DNA from: Edolisoma coerulescens
Lineage: Eukaryota > Chordata > Aves > Passeriformes > Campephagidae
Assembly: GCA_013397115.1 (NCBI GenBank)
Contig: VWZW01002323.1
Location: 1-64,000, forward strand
DNA length: 64,000 bases
Reading direction: 5' to 3'
The notes under the pieces were generated by a model. It was not told where the DNA came from and made no database searches. It saw nothing but the letters and a program-made list of their open reading frames with translations. The position numbers and the translations under genes were made by a program. Of the stretch, positions 11,801-26,800 are shown one piece after another (positions within the stretch are counted from its first letter, which is position 1; each line of letters opens with the position of its first letter).

Positions 11801-14800
11801 TTTTGTACTTAAAAGTGCTGCTGTACAGAGCTTTTAATGCAAGGCTGCATTTGGAGCCCTAATGCTTAAACATACTGTTACAAAGAGTTGCTGAAAACCA
11901 GACTGGGAAACCTTTTCACTCTCAAAAAGGATCAAAATGTAGAGCTGGAGGAAATTCCAGGTTGCCATGAAACAATACATGGTAGATTGTGAGAGGCTGG
12001 TCACTTACAGGGAACAACTCCTGCTATATTCAAAAAAGGAGTGGCTGGTTCCTGCCTCATCTTTGCTTCTTCATGTTAATCCTGGGGCTCATGATGTTGA
12101 CCTTCACGTCCTGAAATCTTGCTTCTTCAAGACTAAAAACACTCAGACTCCCTCTCTGATCTGCACCTCCACTTTCTCCTTTTCAGGGCACTTCCAAACT
12201 GCTTCCTGCAGTCTTGGTTACTGATCTCAGAAGCAACAGAGGTAGTAGCTCACACGCCAACTGTGACTAGGAGTAATACACCGTTAAGCACATGTGTTGC
12301 AGTTAATTTTTGTGTTGAGAGTTAGCAGTCAGTGAAATCCTCTGGTCCTAACGGATCTGTTCACATGTTGTCCTTTTCCCAGTGTGATACACCACTGGCT
12401 AATGTAGATTCACCTACTAAGAGAGCCTAAACCCCACTGTCACAGGCATGACAAAATGAGCTGAACAGAAACAAACTGGTTTGTCACATAATTCTGAAAG
12501 TGCTGTGGATCCTCCTTACTTAGCCCAGAGACAAATTCACGGAAGTTGATGAGCAGGTCTCCATTTTCATCCAGAAGCCTGAACAAGCGGGCAGCCAATA
12601 TATCTGAGTGAGTTCCACATGCCCAAGGGAAGAGGAGGGCAAACATGCCCTTGAACTGCTCGAAGTCAATGCGGTACTGCTCCAGGTAAGGCAGGCTGGG
12701 GTCGTGCCGCTCCGTGGCATTGCTGTTTCCTCCCCAGTAGCAGCTGGTCAGGTGTTCTGCCTGAACAGAAGGTGAACACCACGAGATTGTCAGCATCTCT
12801 ATAAACAATTCATTGCTCTCCATGATAAAAAAAATTCCAAACAAGTCTTCCACATGTATTCTTAAAACAATGCAAGATAACACAGGCATTTCAATTTACC
12901 CAGCCCTTCCACTTCTGGAAGAGGTTTCTCGTCTAACCAGCATAAAAAAGCACCCCTCCATTAAAAAAAAAAGAAGATAAAGCAAAACTTTTTCTGCATC
13001 CCGGACAGATGAAACATGAAATATCTGTTTTGGCCAGAGCTGTGACTTCACAGGCTTGTTGTGCTTAGTCACCCTCTGCATGCTCATCATGCAGTCAAGT
13101 CAGAAGTCTCATGAAATCTTTATTTAATCTTTAATCATATGGAAATAGCTCTTTATTTGAAATATTTTTTGTTGCACTGTAGATTCTCAAAAATACTAAA
13201 TACTGTACTATTCTTTCAGTCTTACTGAAGTCAGTGGAGGTTCTGGAGCTGATTTTGGCAGAATCTAATTCAAAACAATTCAGAAACTTAGAGAAAAAGA
13301 TCCCACCACTGCACAGTGATCAACTAAGGAGGACGGTCTGACTTAGTCTCACTTATTTCATGGAAGACTAAAAGAAGGGACTGCAGGATTTGGACAACTT
13401 GGACTTGTCATTACAGATGGAAAATTAAAAGGAAATAAATTCTGCATTGTATTAAAAAAAAAAAATCTCTGTTATAAAAAACCAGGAAGAAAGTAATTTG
13501 TTTTAAGACATTGTGCATGAAGGTGAAGCTTACGCATTTAAATACTCACCTTTAAATTTATGGATCTAATGGCACTGCTGTATAACCAATTTACAAAGAC
13601 ACATCACTTTGTGACATTAAATTTCCATGTAATGCATTAAAGCATTAACAATGGCAAAAATCAGCTACTGCGAAAAGTATTAACTGTCTGAGATAATAGA
13701 ATAATTGTGATAAATTCAAAAACTTGGGTCAGGTAGAGAGAGATATATGTTTAGTTTCTAATGACTGATCAAAAGCCACTATCCACTTTTCATTTAATAG
13801 TTTTCATCTGTATACACTTTTTTCTCATGGACAAATAATTTAGTGAATTAATCCTTTCCAGATGTTTTAAAAACTGCTTGAGTTTTAATTTTTTTGTATA
13901 TCAATAATACAGCAGCTAATTCAAGTTTGTATCAAGATACCCAATAATAACTGACAGACTTGACCTGGTGCTGAGAAAGACAGAGTCCCACCTCAAAAAT
14001 GAACATTTACACTTCCTGGAGGCACATGATCTTATCTTCACTTAACTTTACCTTGAAAAGAGCATACAGTTCCTCCAGTTCATCGATAGTAAAAGAAGTC
14101 TCTGTCACAATAGTTCGTACCTTTTGAAACACAACAGTTACGTTAACAGTTACAGATTTGAAATACATGTCTCTCTGAAAAGCTAATTTAAACTTCAGAA
14201 ACTGACTGAACTTACTATTTGCAAAGAATATTATTTTAGTACTTACCACATTGCGCTTTGTAGTATCTTCGAGGGTTTGGATGACTTTCAGTCTTTGTTT
14301 GAATCTCATTTGTTCAATTAAATCTGCCCGGATACTTCCAAATTTCTTGAAAGAGAAAAAGTAGTACATGATTGTCTGTGTATTTTTATTCAGAATATGT
14401 AGCTTGCCTTCAGTATATTTGAGAAATTATTTTAATTACATGAGGTACCACATATGAAACTGCTGTTAATGCATTTTTCTAACACATCACAAAGTTACAA
14501 ACACTTTGGGAATATATCACTAGATTTTATTTTTCCCAAGAACTTGTTTTAATTTGAAAGGTCTTTATTCAATTTCAAACTCTCATTTCAAACTGTAATC
14601 TCAGTAGTTAGAAACTTCTTGCTTGGCAAATCTCTGTGAATAGATTGTTTTGTAAGTCCTCCTGCAGAGTTTTATTTCAGCTTATCCTGGAATGTCTCAT
14701 AATCACAACAGAAAGAGGATATTGAACTAACTTGGCCTCTAGTGGCTGAGACAGTACAGCAGTCCTTACATTCTGAGGATCTGAAACCAAGTAGCAAGAA

Positions 14801-17800
14801 TGCAATTTCCACTAGGAGAATATTCTCTTTAACACCCAAGTCTTATTTTCAGAAGTTTTTTTTCACAATGCATGGAGCAGTGTCAGGGAGCTCCTGCACA
14901 TACTAGAAAAGCATCCTAGGGGGAAAACCTGTTAGGAATAATATTCCATGTTTTCATATGCAGAGGAATGCCTGATTCCTAAGATTCATTCTTGTATAAG
15001 TATTATAAGCAGAAGTTTCTTGCCATCCCAAATCCACTTGTAACACGCTGAGGAATGCACAGATGATCAGCAGGAACAATAATGCTGGACATCAACTACG
15101 TGACATGTAAAGCTATAAAGGGGTGGCAGGACACACTTTCGTACAAGCTGGATTTATATTTCCAGTGCAAGTGCATCTACATAAGCAGGTCATAATTTCC
15201 TGGCACATTCTTGTAAGATGAAATTAATGCTAAAGCTGCATTTCTCTATAAAAGTGCTCACCTTTGTCATGTACCTTGGGAGTAAAAAGATGCTTCAGGC
15301 ACTTGCATTTGCAAATAAAGAAGTCTTGTGACAAAAATGGAATGTAGATAAACATCCATGAATATCAAGCATCACAGAGGTCACAAAACCTTGAAAAGAC
15401 AGATCTTTTGTGGCTCTGAGGCCTATATAGGCCTAACAGGCTCACACTTAATCCAGTAATCAGAGTTTATTCACTGGTCTGGGGGCCAGATAAGAAGGTC
15501 TGTTCACATCCATAAAACTAAAACTCATGCAGTCTACCAAAACGGAAGATTGCAGGTGATTACCTTCCGGGAATGGTCCTTTGCCCATGCAAAGCTTCAA
15601 ATTGTACAAGGAGTTGTTGGAAGGGTGTCACCTGTTCTAGGTCAAAACAGTATCAAACCTCTCCACAGCACAGACCTTTGCGTGTCACCTCTTTAGTTAA
15701 AATGGCCAAGATCTAGATACCACTGTACACACAGCTGAAGTTTTTTTCCAAATTAGCTAACATACAAATTAAATGAGTTAAACACATAACAGCTCTGATT
15801 ATGAGTCTACACACCACTGACAGGTAGTGAGTTATGCACAGGCTTTTAAAACTGCAGTGATTATGCATTATTTCAGTCACTTCTACTATAACTATCATGA
15901 CACCAGGATCTATGGCTTCTGAATTAAATACAAAATTGAATGAAAGGATAAGCGAGTTCTTACTAAATACTGTTTTCAGTAAATTAAGAAAGTACTGTAA
16001 GAAGGCAGTGTAAAATGCACTTGTTACGTATATTCTCTTATTTAAAGACTGGTTCTCCTTTGAAAGTAGAAAGTCTACTCAATATCATCACAGAGAGGGG
16101 TGCTAATCACTTATTTACCAAAAAATTCTTCTGCATCACTTCAACTTTCACTGGAGACTTCTCATATATGCACCTGACACGATTACATAAGAGCTGGACA
16201 GTGTCAGAGCATGATGGAAAGCAGATCTTCATATAAAAATTCAAATATTGTGCCTTTGCCAGTGCCATCAAGTTCTCAGACTCATCACATTTCCATGACA
16301 AACATCACAGGACAGTCTGGAAGGGACAAGGCTTTCTCCTCTCTTTGGGGATAGTGTGTGTATGCTCGAGGGAAGGCAAAGGTCTCCAAAAAATCCCACG
16401 TTTTCTTCAGCTGTAGGTCTTCCTATTATTTTTAAATTATAAATGTCTACAAGATTAAGAATAGATGGTTACCCAGCAAGTACTCTTAATAGTCTAAATT
16501 CAAAAAAATAACAAAAATAAGCTCACTTAGTTGATATTTCATTCTTCATAGCTGTAACAAAGCTAGCAGTGAGTTCCCAGCCCTGACTGCACAAAACTAA
16601 TTGAGAAACATAACAGGTGTAACAGATGCCTTACAGTTTTTGAATCTTAATAGTTTACTAAAGAATTGCTGGGGTTTTTTCTAATAAATTAATTAACAGC
16701 AACTCTCTTGAAACTAATTCTCTCTTTGCAAACAGCTCCTGCTTTCCTCACAGTTCCTCACTCCCCATGCTACTTGTTTTGCCTAATTATACTGAAGTGC
16801 AGCTGGTTATTTACCTAGAAGGAGCTACAAGGTTCTGTGCTGCAGAGGGCCCAAAAAGACAGACTGACTCTGTATGGAGTCAGGTTATATCTTAGAGCAG
16901 TTACGCCAATGCAAGCAGTCTTCATGGTGAGGAAAATGGAAAAATGCAAGGGAAACGCATTTTCACATAAATTCCCTCCTGGCCATTCTGACATCTACCA
17001 AACATCCATCTATCCCGATACACTTTTCCTTTCAGCACAGAATACATGAAGGACTGCCTACTTCCTTATTAAATGTGATATGTTAAAGCAAGGGGGGTGT
17101 AAGGACATAGGAAGTGCCTTTGAGAAAGCTGTGCTATTGCTAAGTATAAACCAACTTCCTGAACTAAAATGACTCATTTACCCTGCATGTCAATGGAAGG
17201 GAATAACGGAAATTAAGGAGAAAAAATCTTTACAGTTTTTCCTTAATTTTTATAAAAAATGGGTATGTCAGTGTAACCATCAGAGGTATGATGGCTTTTT
17301 TTTAAAATTTAAGGACAATGAAACCAGTCTGCAGATTTTAATTAGTTTTGCAGGCTTTGTTCTGTCCTTTATAGATATTAGTTATTACCAGCTCTTTTCA
17401 CTTGATTTTTTTTTAAGCTTTGATGATAGTAGAGAACATAGTGGCCCATGGTCACAATCAGCACTTTTTAAGAAAAAAGGCAAAAGAAACAAAGTTCCAC
17501 TGATAATAGAAAGGTCTTCTGAAATCACACAGATTTCACTATTTCAGTTTGGAAAAGCACAAAAAAGCTTAAATGAGAATTAACACTTTTCAAGTTAAAA
17601 GTTCAGCCTTTTGTTTGTAAATCACTTTTTGGCTGTGGGCTGCTCTCCTTTGAGGCCTCAGACTTCTTTATGAAACAGCTCCAATTAAAAATTTTGGTTA
17701 AAAGAAGAAGAAAGTCTAACTCCTCTTCCTTGCTCCATTTCAGCCTTCTCATATGAGTCTGCATTTCTTCTTTCTGTTTCAAGCAAAGCCAAACTACAGA

Positions 17801-20800
17801 GTATCAAATTCCTCTGTGAAGCAGAAGTTGTGTGTGTTGGCAAGTTCCTTAAGAAGCCTTACCCTACCTCATAGGAAGACCTGATTAGCCTGAAGATATC
17901 CACCTCAGGATAAGGCTCTACATCATCACTGAGCAGGGAGTGAAGATGAGGAATGGGAGGAAGAGTGCTGTCCTTATTAGTTATGCTGTCCAAATATCTG
18001 GCGGGGAAAAAAAATAAAGAAATTAGAAACCCAAGATAAATATGTACACCCTCCCTTCTGGCGGTTAACAGCATACAGGTTACATATTGATTATTACATG
18101 TAAAAATGATCAAGCCATTCTCCAGGAAGAGTGAGGTTATACTACTGAGAATTATTATGAAAAAATTGCCAAATTTCCAGCAGCATCTTGAAAACTGAAC
18201 ATGCTACCAAGCACAAGGAAATCAAAGGTTACATTCAGCAGTATTAGTTCCAATTAAATGACTCAAGCCACTCTATCTATCATCATCCTGTTTCACTGAA
18301 ATCTATTTGTTCAAGATCCTACTTAAATCTGAGTTCTACTTAGTCTATTCTAAAAACAATTTCCCTTGACATCAAGGCTTTTTCTTAGTAACATTTAAAA
18401 GACAGCAGGCTGAAGTAACAAAACTCATGTAAGCCACTAAATTAATGAATCAAGTTAAATTTCTATAATCAGGTTTGGGAAGTTTATTTGAATGTCTTGA
18501 AAGAAGAATTTATATCTTGTTGGTCACTTAGCATTATTTTAAAATAATATAAGGAGTACTGTGGCAGTGCAAGTGGCCAAAGTTGCCCAGACCACTGGGG
18601 CTCCCCTCCCAGTTTTATGTATGTTGTTGTAAATATTCATTTCCCTTGATTAATATGTATAAAGCTCTAGAAAGTTCTGTTAAACTCAACACCCCATTGG
18701 TTCCTACCCTAAGTCTCTCCTTTGTGTTATTCCCATTGGTGCATTCACTGTGAACCCTGCGTTCCTTCCCTTATCCTATTGGCTGTATTCCTTATCCCTG
18801 CCCTTACCATTCCCGGTATAAAAGCTCCCAGAAACCCTTGCGATTCGGCTTTCCATTCCTGAATCTTCACTTCAATAAACCCCTGTGGAACTCATACGAG
18901 AAGCCCCCTCTCTCCTTCGTCTCCACCCGCACACGCTGGATTATCTGCATTTAGGCTACTCCATCGGGTGAGGAGCTCGCCTTCAGACTCTTTTTGTGTG
19001 TGTGCCGCCTTTACCAAAGACGTAGCAGCAAGACCTCCGAGCTAGCCGTGTTTATATACCTGGGCTTGCGTGCTATAGAGTACCTTATGTGGATGAAAGG
19101 GGACTATAAGCATGTAAAAGGTTTACATGTATGGTACTGGTTTAAATTTAGTATTTCAACACAGAATACAAATCAGAAAAGCAAGCAAAAAAAAAACCAA
19201 CATGAAGATACTTAATTTTCTGTAATAAATACCTTCCCAAGACTGTCATGGCTTCTCCATCATCTTTACAGTTAAGCAGCTTGTCTACATTAGCTTCGAG
19301 GACAGCAAGTGCTAACTGAAATATCACCTTTATTCCTTCACAGAAGAAACAATCCACAACCACCACTGCACTTTCAAATGGCATTACACTGAGGAAAAGA
19401 GTGAGGAACCAGGACAGGGAGATGGTGGAGATAACACCCAAGTCCTGCATGCAGTCATAAAGCTGTGGAATGTAGTCACGAGCCAGCTCTTCAAAGACAC
19501 CCTGATCCACCAATGCTCCTGTTAAAGACAAATACGGTTGAATTAATTCAGGAGCAACTGACACATTGCCATTTAGGGGAGAAAAAAACCTTCTATATAT
19601 TTTATGTATATAAATAAAAAGCCTAAGAATATTTTGCATGGTGCTTATGCACATTTTCTCACTTTCAAATAAGTAACAGATTCCATTATACTACTGAGCT
19701 ATATATACAAATTGAACTGTAATAAGGTTTTTTCTGTTTTAATTATACACTCCATAATAAATAGAAAAGGATGAAATTGGTCTAACACCAGAAGAAGTTA
19801 AATAGTGGCTTGATATTACCATTACTAATTGGAATAAGACCTCAGCATCACCTGTTGAATGAGGCCAGGGTGACTGTGAGGGTTCAGATTTACTTCAAGA
19901 GAACCCCATGTTACACATTCCATTTTAACCAAGACAGGAAGAATAATTTCTAAGGCTGAGTATCTCAAGTACTTGTGAGATATAGTAAAAACAGATTCCA
20001 TGATAATCTGAAGTCACTCACTTCCACAAACACAAGGAAGCACATCTGACAACAACAGCTTTCTGATACTTGTACCCTTTCAAATCAGCGGTACAGGCAC
20101 AAAGACTTCTACTGCAAACTGCTAAAGCTCCTGTTTCCATAATCAGCTAACTGGATTATCTAAAACTCAAATTTTAGCCTCCCATCTCTTCTCAAAAATC
20201 TACTTTTCTTAAGCCCACTTTAGAATGCCATCTGATCCTAAGTAAGTGATAAACTATTAACTGTAACAGTACCTCTTTAGGAAATTGTCTTTGTTCTCCT
20301 GAGCAAGCTGTCTTGTCANAAGCACATCTGACAACAACAGCTTTCTGATACTTGTACCCTTTCAAATCAGCGGTACAGGCACAAAGACTTCTACTGCAAA
20401 CTGCTAAAGCTCCTGTTTCCATAATCAGCTAACTGGATTATCTAAAACTCAAATTTTAGCCTCCCATCTCTTCTCAAAAATCTACTTTTCTTAAGCCCAC
20501 TTTAGAATGCCATCTGATCCTAAGTAAGTGATAAACTATTAACTGTAACAGTACCTCTTTAGGAAATTGTCTTTGTTCTCCTGAGCAAGCTGTCTTGTCA
20601 GACATCTTATCTAGCATGCACAGATACATCTACCCATATATTTGTTTCAGTTCAAATACCACCAATTAATTTGGTTATTTTTTGTAGTGTTGTTTCCAAA
20701 ATGTCCCCATAGCATACCAACAACTCTTGTGTTGTAGTAGTCAGGCAGCATACGCTCACACAGAGCCACCAGCAGCCAGAAAGCTTCCTCCTCTTTTGCA

Positions 20801-23800
20801 TAAAGGAGGAGCACTGAAGTGACAATATTCATAGCCTAAAAGAAAGGGAAATATAATTATTTAATATGTAGCACTGTACCTGGGCAGGTAAGTGGTTAGG
20901 AAATTACCTACATCTCTCCCTGCAGATCCCAAACTGTTCTAGTACTTCCCTGTAAAAACAGCAGTGTTTCCCAGTGCTCAAACAAAGGCTTAAGAAAGCC
21001 TCAAATCAAAATTGTAAACAAAACAATTGTAAGGTTTTTCTTTAGTTTTGTTGTTGTTGTTTTACTGGGTTTTTTTGGTGGGTTTTTTTGGGTTGGTTGG
21101 TTTTGCGTTATGGATTTTTTTTTAAGAAATCAAGATTTTTTTCCTAATCAAGGGCTGACTCAGGTCTGCAAGCATCCCTGTTATACTGATACTGATATTC
21201 TGCCATAGGTGCTCTTGGGGAATCTGGGTCTGGTGCAGCCAAAACACCTCCCATAGCACTAGTGATGTACCTGAATTCTCACTGTAGCTGGACCAAATCT
21301 CAAGGTTATTAATTACTGTGACAGCTTTAGGGACCAGAACTGAAGTGTCGTTCTACTGCTCCTCTGTTAAATAATCTTTACAAATGTTGTAGCTGTTACT
21401 TAGTACCACACTTGTTATTAAATAATTTATGATGCTATCAGTTAGAACTGCTTGCACTTACTCATGTTGCACCTAGAAGTCTCAATAGTCAGACACTAAT
21501 CAGGCTTCTTAATACTAATGAATTTAAGTTCCCTCTTTGCAAAAGTACATACTTTTGCAAATGAAGGCAAAAAAAAAGGCCCATGTGATAAATCAAAATT
21601 ATATAGTAAGAAAGAATGATTTAGGACCAGAAACTAAAGTCACTTGAATTACAGACATAAGAACCTCAAAACGATGCACTGGGGTCAGCATTAACTCTAC
21701 AGATACATGGCTGGGACTCACAGTGATGTCTCCTGCGACACTTTATTTTTTGCCAAGTGTTTGGGGTTTTTTTGCTTGGTTTTTGGTTGTTTTCTTTTTT
21801 GTTTCTTTTTATTGTTTTGAATGATTACATGGCATCACTGAAAGAGGAAAGGAGGTTCTGGAGGGTTATAACTAATACACTGAATACATTCATGATTAAG
21901 ATGAATAGATAAAAATAGACAAAAATTTAAGGCTGAACAAAAAGTGTTTTGGTTTTGAGGGGATTTTTTGTTATTAAGAAAATAACCTTTCTTCAGAGTC
22001 CATTGTCATTTTCTGTAGACAGCTCTGTTATCATCTGTCCAGTTTCTAGATTTATGAGCAGACAATATGCTTACAGAAAACATCTCTCAACATGTGCTGC
22101 TAATAATTCTTTTAGAGGAGGTCCTTGTGTGACATCCCTCTGGCCTCAGCATTCCTGCCTCTCTGCAGCACAGAGGCTTGAGCTCACAGCACCATCCACA
22201 CCTTGGTGTACTTCACACAGCCAAACACTCATGCGCATGACTGAAGAAACAGGACTGCAAGGAAAGAACTGGAATTCCAGAAACTGAAGGAGTGCAGGGT
22301 ATTTCAATCACCTGACAATATCCTATGTTTGGATTTCTGAAAGCATAAGCTGTCAAGACTCTCCTTAAAGCAGCAATACCCATCTCATTCTGGAATGCAG
22401 GATGTTCTGGAAGGGAGCGGTGCAAATCCCTCTCTATCTCTTCTGTAGCAAGATTGTATTTTCCCATCGATTTCTCCACTAGGTCCTCATAATAGCCAGG
22501 ATGAGTGGCCATCTCATTAATGGCTCCTAGGAGTGGAAGAACAGTATTAAAAGCAGGAGAAGAAGGAAGGTTTAGCAGGTACAGTATTCCAACATGATGA
22601 TATACTCCCGTTCCATGCTGAATGTTACCAAGAACTTTGAAAGCAAATATGAAAATATTATTTCTTTAAAGGTGATTAAAAAAAAAAAAGAAGGATGTGC
22701 TTTGGTGATTATCACTCCTTCCTGTCTTCTCTACAGGCATTTTTATAATGAGGTTAAAATCTCTCTCTCTCAGCCAGAACAAAACAAGAGGCATGAAAAG
22801 CAAACCAACTGTGCAGTCACATGGTATCATAAGCTCTCTCTGCAGCTGGCTGTGGGTTTGGTTATCCTAAATAACTCAAAACTTCTCTGAGAAAGCTACT
22901 TGCCCTGAGGACAGAGTAAATTAATGTCTGGTTGCAGAGAGTATGATATGTCAGCCAAAAGCAAGAGATAGAAACTCATGAGCTCTATTTCTACTTCTGA
23001 AAATTACTCTCATCTTGGGCAGGGCACTCAGCCTTAGGGATACCACTGCATGCTCACAGAGTTGCTATGAGATTTCACTACTGACTTTACAACTTCTCTG
23101 GAAATGAAAAGCAAGTGTCAGTAGCACAAAGTGATGTACATAGAAAATATGAATTATAGATACACTATGAAAATTGGTCCAAACTAGCTGTTAATAGGAC
23201 ACAAAACAGCTGTGCATTCCTGTGTGTATTTTCTGAAAACATTTCTTTAGTGCCCAGCAGCAAAGCGAAGATGTACGTGACTATATATTACTAGGGAAGA
23301 AATAGAAAACAAACCTGAAAGCATCATTAGGTCATCAGATAAAGGCCCTCGTGCTCATATCCTAAGTGGTGTGGGTAGCTGTGGTAACTATCTTGGGGAG
23401 GGTAGAGCTAAAGAAGGCATATGGTGATAGGTTATGAAGAAAGCCTGAGGTGGGATTGATTTCCATATAACTAGTAATAAAATTCTTCAGCTTCAAAAAA
23501 AAAAACTTTAAGTGGACACAGATCTAGAGAATCCTTTATGGCACAGAATCTCAGACAAATATTTTCTCACCATTTTTCACATAATGGAAGCACCTAATAA
23601 AATGTTACAGTAGCTTTTTTTTATTATCAACAAAAAAAAAGATAGTGGTTCCATGCAACATGCCTAAACTTTGGAATTCCTTTCAATAATTGCTATGAAG
23701 ACCAAAAGCTTAACTGGATCCAGAAATTAATAAATAAATGGGAACTAGGCTTGCTGGTGGTTGCTGAACATCTAGAAGGCCCCTGCACTGCTGGCTTCTG

Positions 23801-26800
23801 GTTATAGAACATGCATTCTACTTTTTATATATTCTTACTTAATTATGTGAGCCTGTTTGAGAAAGGGTGTTTCCTGGTCTGAACAGAAATCTTGTCTAAA
23901 CTTGTCTGGCGCCTGCTAACAATCACAGCCTTACTTACTCCAAATATTTTCAGACACTTACTATGTGTACCCTTAATCATCTTTGAAATCCTTTCTTCCC
24001 TCATGCTTTTGCTTATATCCCAGAGAGACATTCAACTGAAAACCTACCTGAAAAGAGCAGCCAAAGTTCCCCTCTCATGCTTTCTGGAATGCCCTTTAGC
24101 ACAAGATCTCTTGTTTTCTCTGTACGATACATACAGACCCCTTGGCCATATTCAGCAAAGTGAATCTTCCAGGCCTGTTCCTTCAGGAACTCCTTGGCCT
24201 AAAAGCAAAGAAAGACAGGCATAAAGATGCAGCTTCTCTTTCTAACACTCTGACCCACTAAAATCTTGAGTGCTAAAAAGCCTGCAATATCCTAACTTTT
24301 CAAGTGAGCAAGAAATAACTTGGCTACAGTCCAGTTGCCTTCTTAATGGGCTGCCTCCTCCCATTTCCTAGTTTCTATGCCAGTAGACCCTGCTGTTAAG
24401 AGAAGCAATTATACTTAAGAGCAGGAATACAACCTCTCCTTGAATTACATCCAACTTTGCTTTTATGTAGTGAAGTTATTTGTATTGGTAAAACAACATG
24501 TTCAAGCCTTTACTTCTGTGAAAAATACTGCCTCTTCTTATCTGTCTGGCAGAACAAAACTCTTCTGGGTCAGAAACATGGGTTTTAAAGCAAACATAAT
24601 TTAACAGCCTTTTCAGTCAGGTGGAGCACTCAGAGGTGTATTTTACCAGCTTAGGGTTGAACTCCTCGGGTGACCTGCGCCGATACATTGTCATTAAAGC
24701 TTGAGTTGCTGTTGGAATGCCGTTATCATTGAGGTTGAACTGTCGCTCTCCCTCCGACTCGGAGCTCAGGCTTTTGTGAGGGCTGGCAGAAATTAAACTA
24801 CTTGACCTTGTAAACACCTGTAGAAAGCAGTAACAAGCAATACAGGTATAAAGATCAGCCAGTGTCTGGGCTTTTTACTTCACTTTACTTAAAAATTTTT
24901 ACATGCTAACAGTTAACAAAAACATATGGCAGCAGAAATTAAACCAGTACAGAATAATGAAATAGCTTCCAGTTTCTCAATAGCTCTCCCGAAACACAAC
25001 CAAATTCTAGAACTGGAATTGCTAAGGTAATGTTAACCTTAAGTAGCCCTGGGCAACTGAACCATCTCCATTGCTCTGTCAACATCATAGGACTGTTAGA
25101 TTGTGATTTGGAAGAAAAGTATTTTGAAGAAAAAGGATTTTCTGACTTTTTAAACAGGTTTGAAACTGCTTCACAGTAAAACCTCACAGAGCACATGTTT
25201 TAAATGCACACCAAATGCCTGAAATTGCAAGTAGTAGTCATGCATATCTAGACATGTAGTCATATTACAAATTGTTGTAAATGCTTACAATTAATTTGTG
25301 TTTATAATTCAGTAGGTAGAATACTTAGATCCATTTACAGCAAAAGTTCCAGCACTATACATGCCTACGTGCTCTGGTATACAACAACACAGTAATTATA
25401 CCTCACCATCAACAAAGCAAGTGAAATCAATTCTTTTCAGGCACACATGGCAAACAGGGTAGGGCTGCTCAGGACAGTACTAAGGTATGGCTTAGTACAG
25501 ATTTGGAATGTGAGATCTACCTAAATAAAACCAAAATGAAACACCACAAAAGCCTTTTCTGCTTTGAGATCTGAACTACTATATTTTGCTGGGTTTAACA
25601 GAACTGATGAGGTCGTTATATGAAGCATCTGAATTTCATACATAAAAGCTGGAATTCAGCAGAAGGCTTGACATTCAAAGCACCTAAGAAAAGTGTATCT
25701 AATCATATCTTTTAAGAACCATTTACTTTGCACACATATATAAGGAGGTGGCTCAGAATAGGGTCACTGGATGTTCAGGACAGTGCTGTTTTTTTCTTGT
25801 TAGGTCAAATGTTCCAAAGTTCACTAGCAGTGCACATGCAAACCTGCTCAGCTCAGAGATTATTTTCAGAAGAATCAAAAGATGGGATTTAGCAGCTCAA
25901 GTCTTGAATAAAAGGAGTTTCATGCCAACTGATAATTTCTTCAAATTATTAAAATTCCAGAATTACATTTGAGTTGGACAAGTTATTAGGTGTTAAAAGT
26001 ACTATGCAATTAACCAGTTAATTAACTATGACACTTTCCAACAAGATACATTGTAATTTCAGAATGCAGCAGGAAGAATTAGCGTAGCTCTTTCTCAGCA
26101 ATGATGATTTCTCTTAGGATTAACATGAAAAAGATAGATATCCTAATTGACAAATTTTAACACTTCAGCTCAAAGGCATTAACACAAAAGAGGTGACATT
26201 TCCGTGCCTAAAGGTTTAGCTTTGCAAAAACTTCAAGGTGTTTCCTGGTTCCTCTCCCCACACCAGTTAAAATCCCCTTCTAGAAAATTATTCATGTTCC
26301 TTCACATACCTCATCATCTGAGCTGATATAGCTTCCAGAAATATTTTTATCCAAGTATATTTTTGAAGTGGTTTGTTGCAGAAAGTCTGAGATCCTCTGT
26401 ACAAGAAAGTCTCTGTCTTTCAAGTTGGCAAAGAGGAACGTCATTCTGTTTTTCGTGCTGATTGACAGTGGGCTGGGCAGCACACTGGAGCTGTCTGCCT
26501 TTTCCACTATCGTCACCTAGGGAGAAACAGTTGTTACAGCTTAAGATCTTTAGTTAATCAAGCTGCTTGGTCTAAGAAACCATCTTAATACAATAAACCC
26601 ATGCTCCTTCCACCCTTATATCCAATTCCTATGGACACCCCTTTGCTGGAAAACATGGTTTGCATACAAGGGCTTACAAGCCTCAAAGATGAAGGCTTTC
26701 ATCCCTCAAACAACTGGCTTCAGTACATTTTCCATCAAAACTCCCCTGCACTACTTAGTTGATTTTCCTCAGGCTGCATTTTAAAAGAATCAGTAAAACA

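Noticed and set aside
20192..20422. 76-codon minus-strand frame
   Set aside because: It spans the single-N junction of the false duplication and lies in intron 11.
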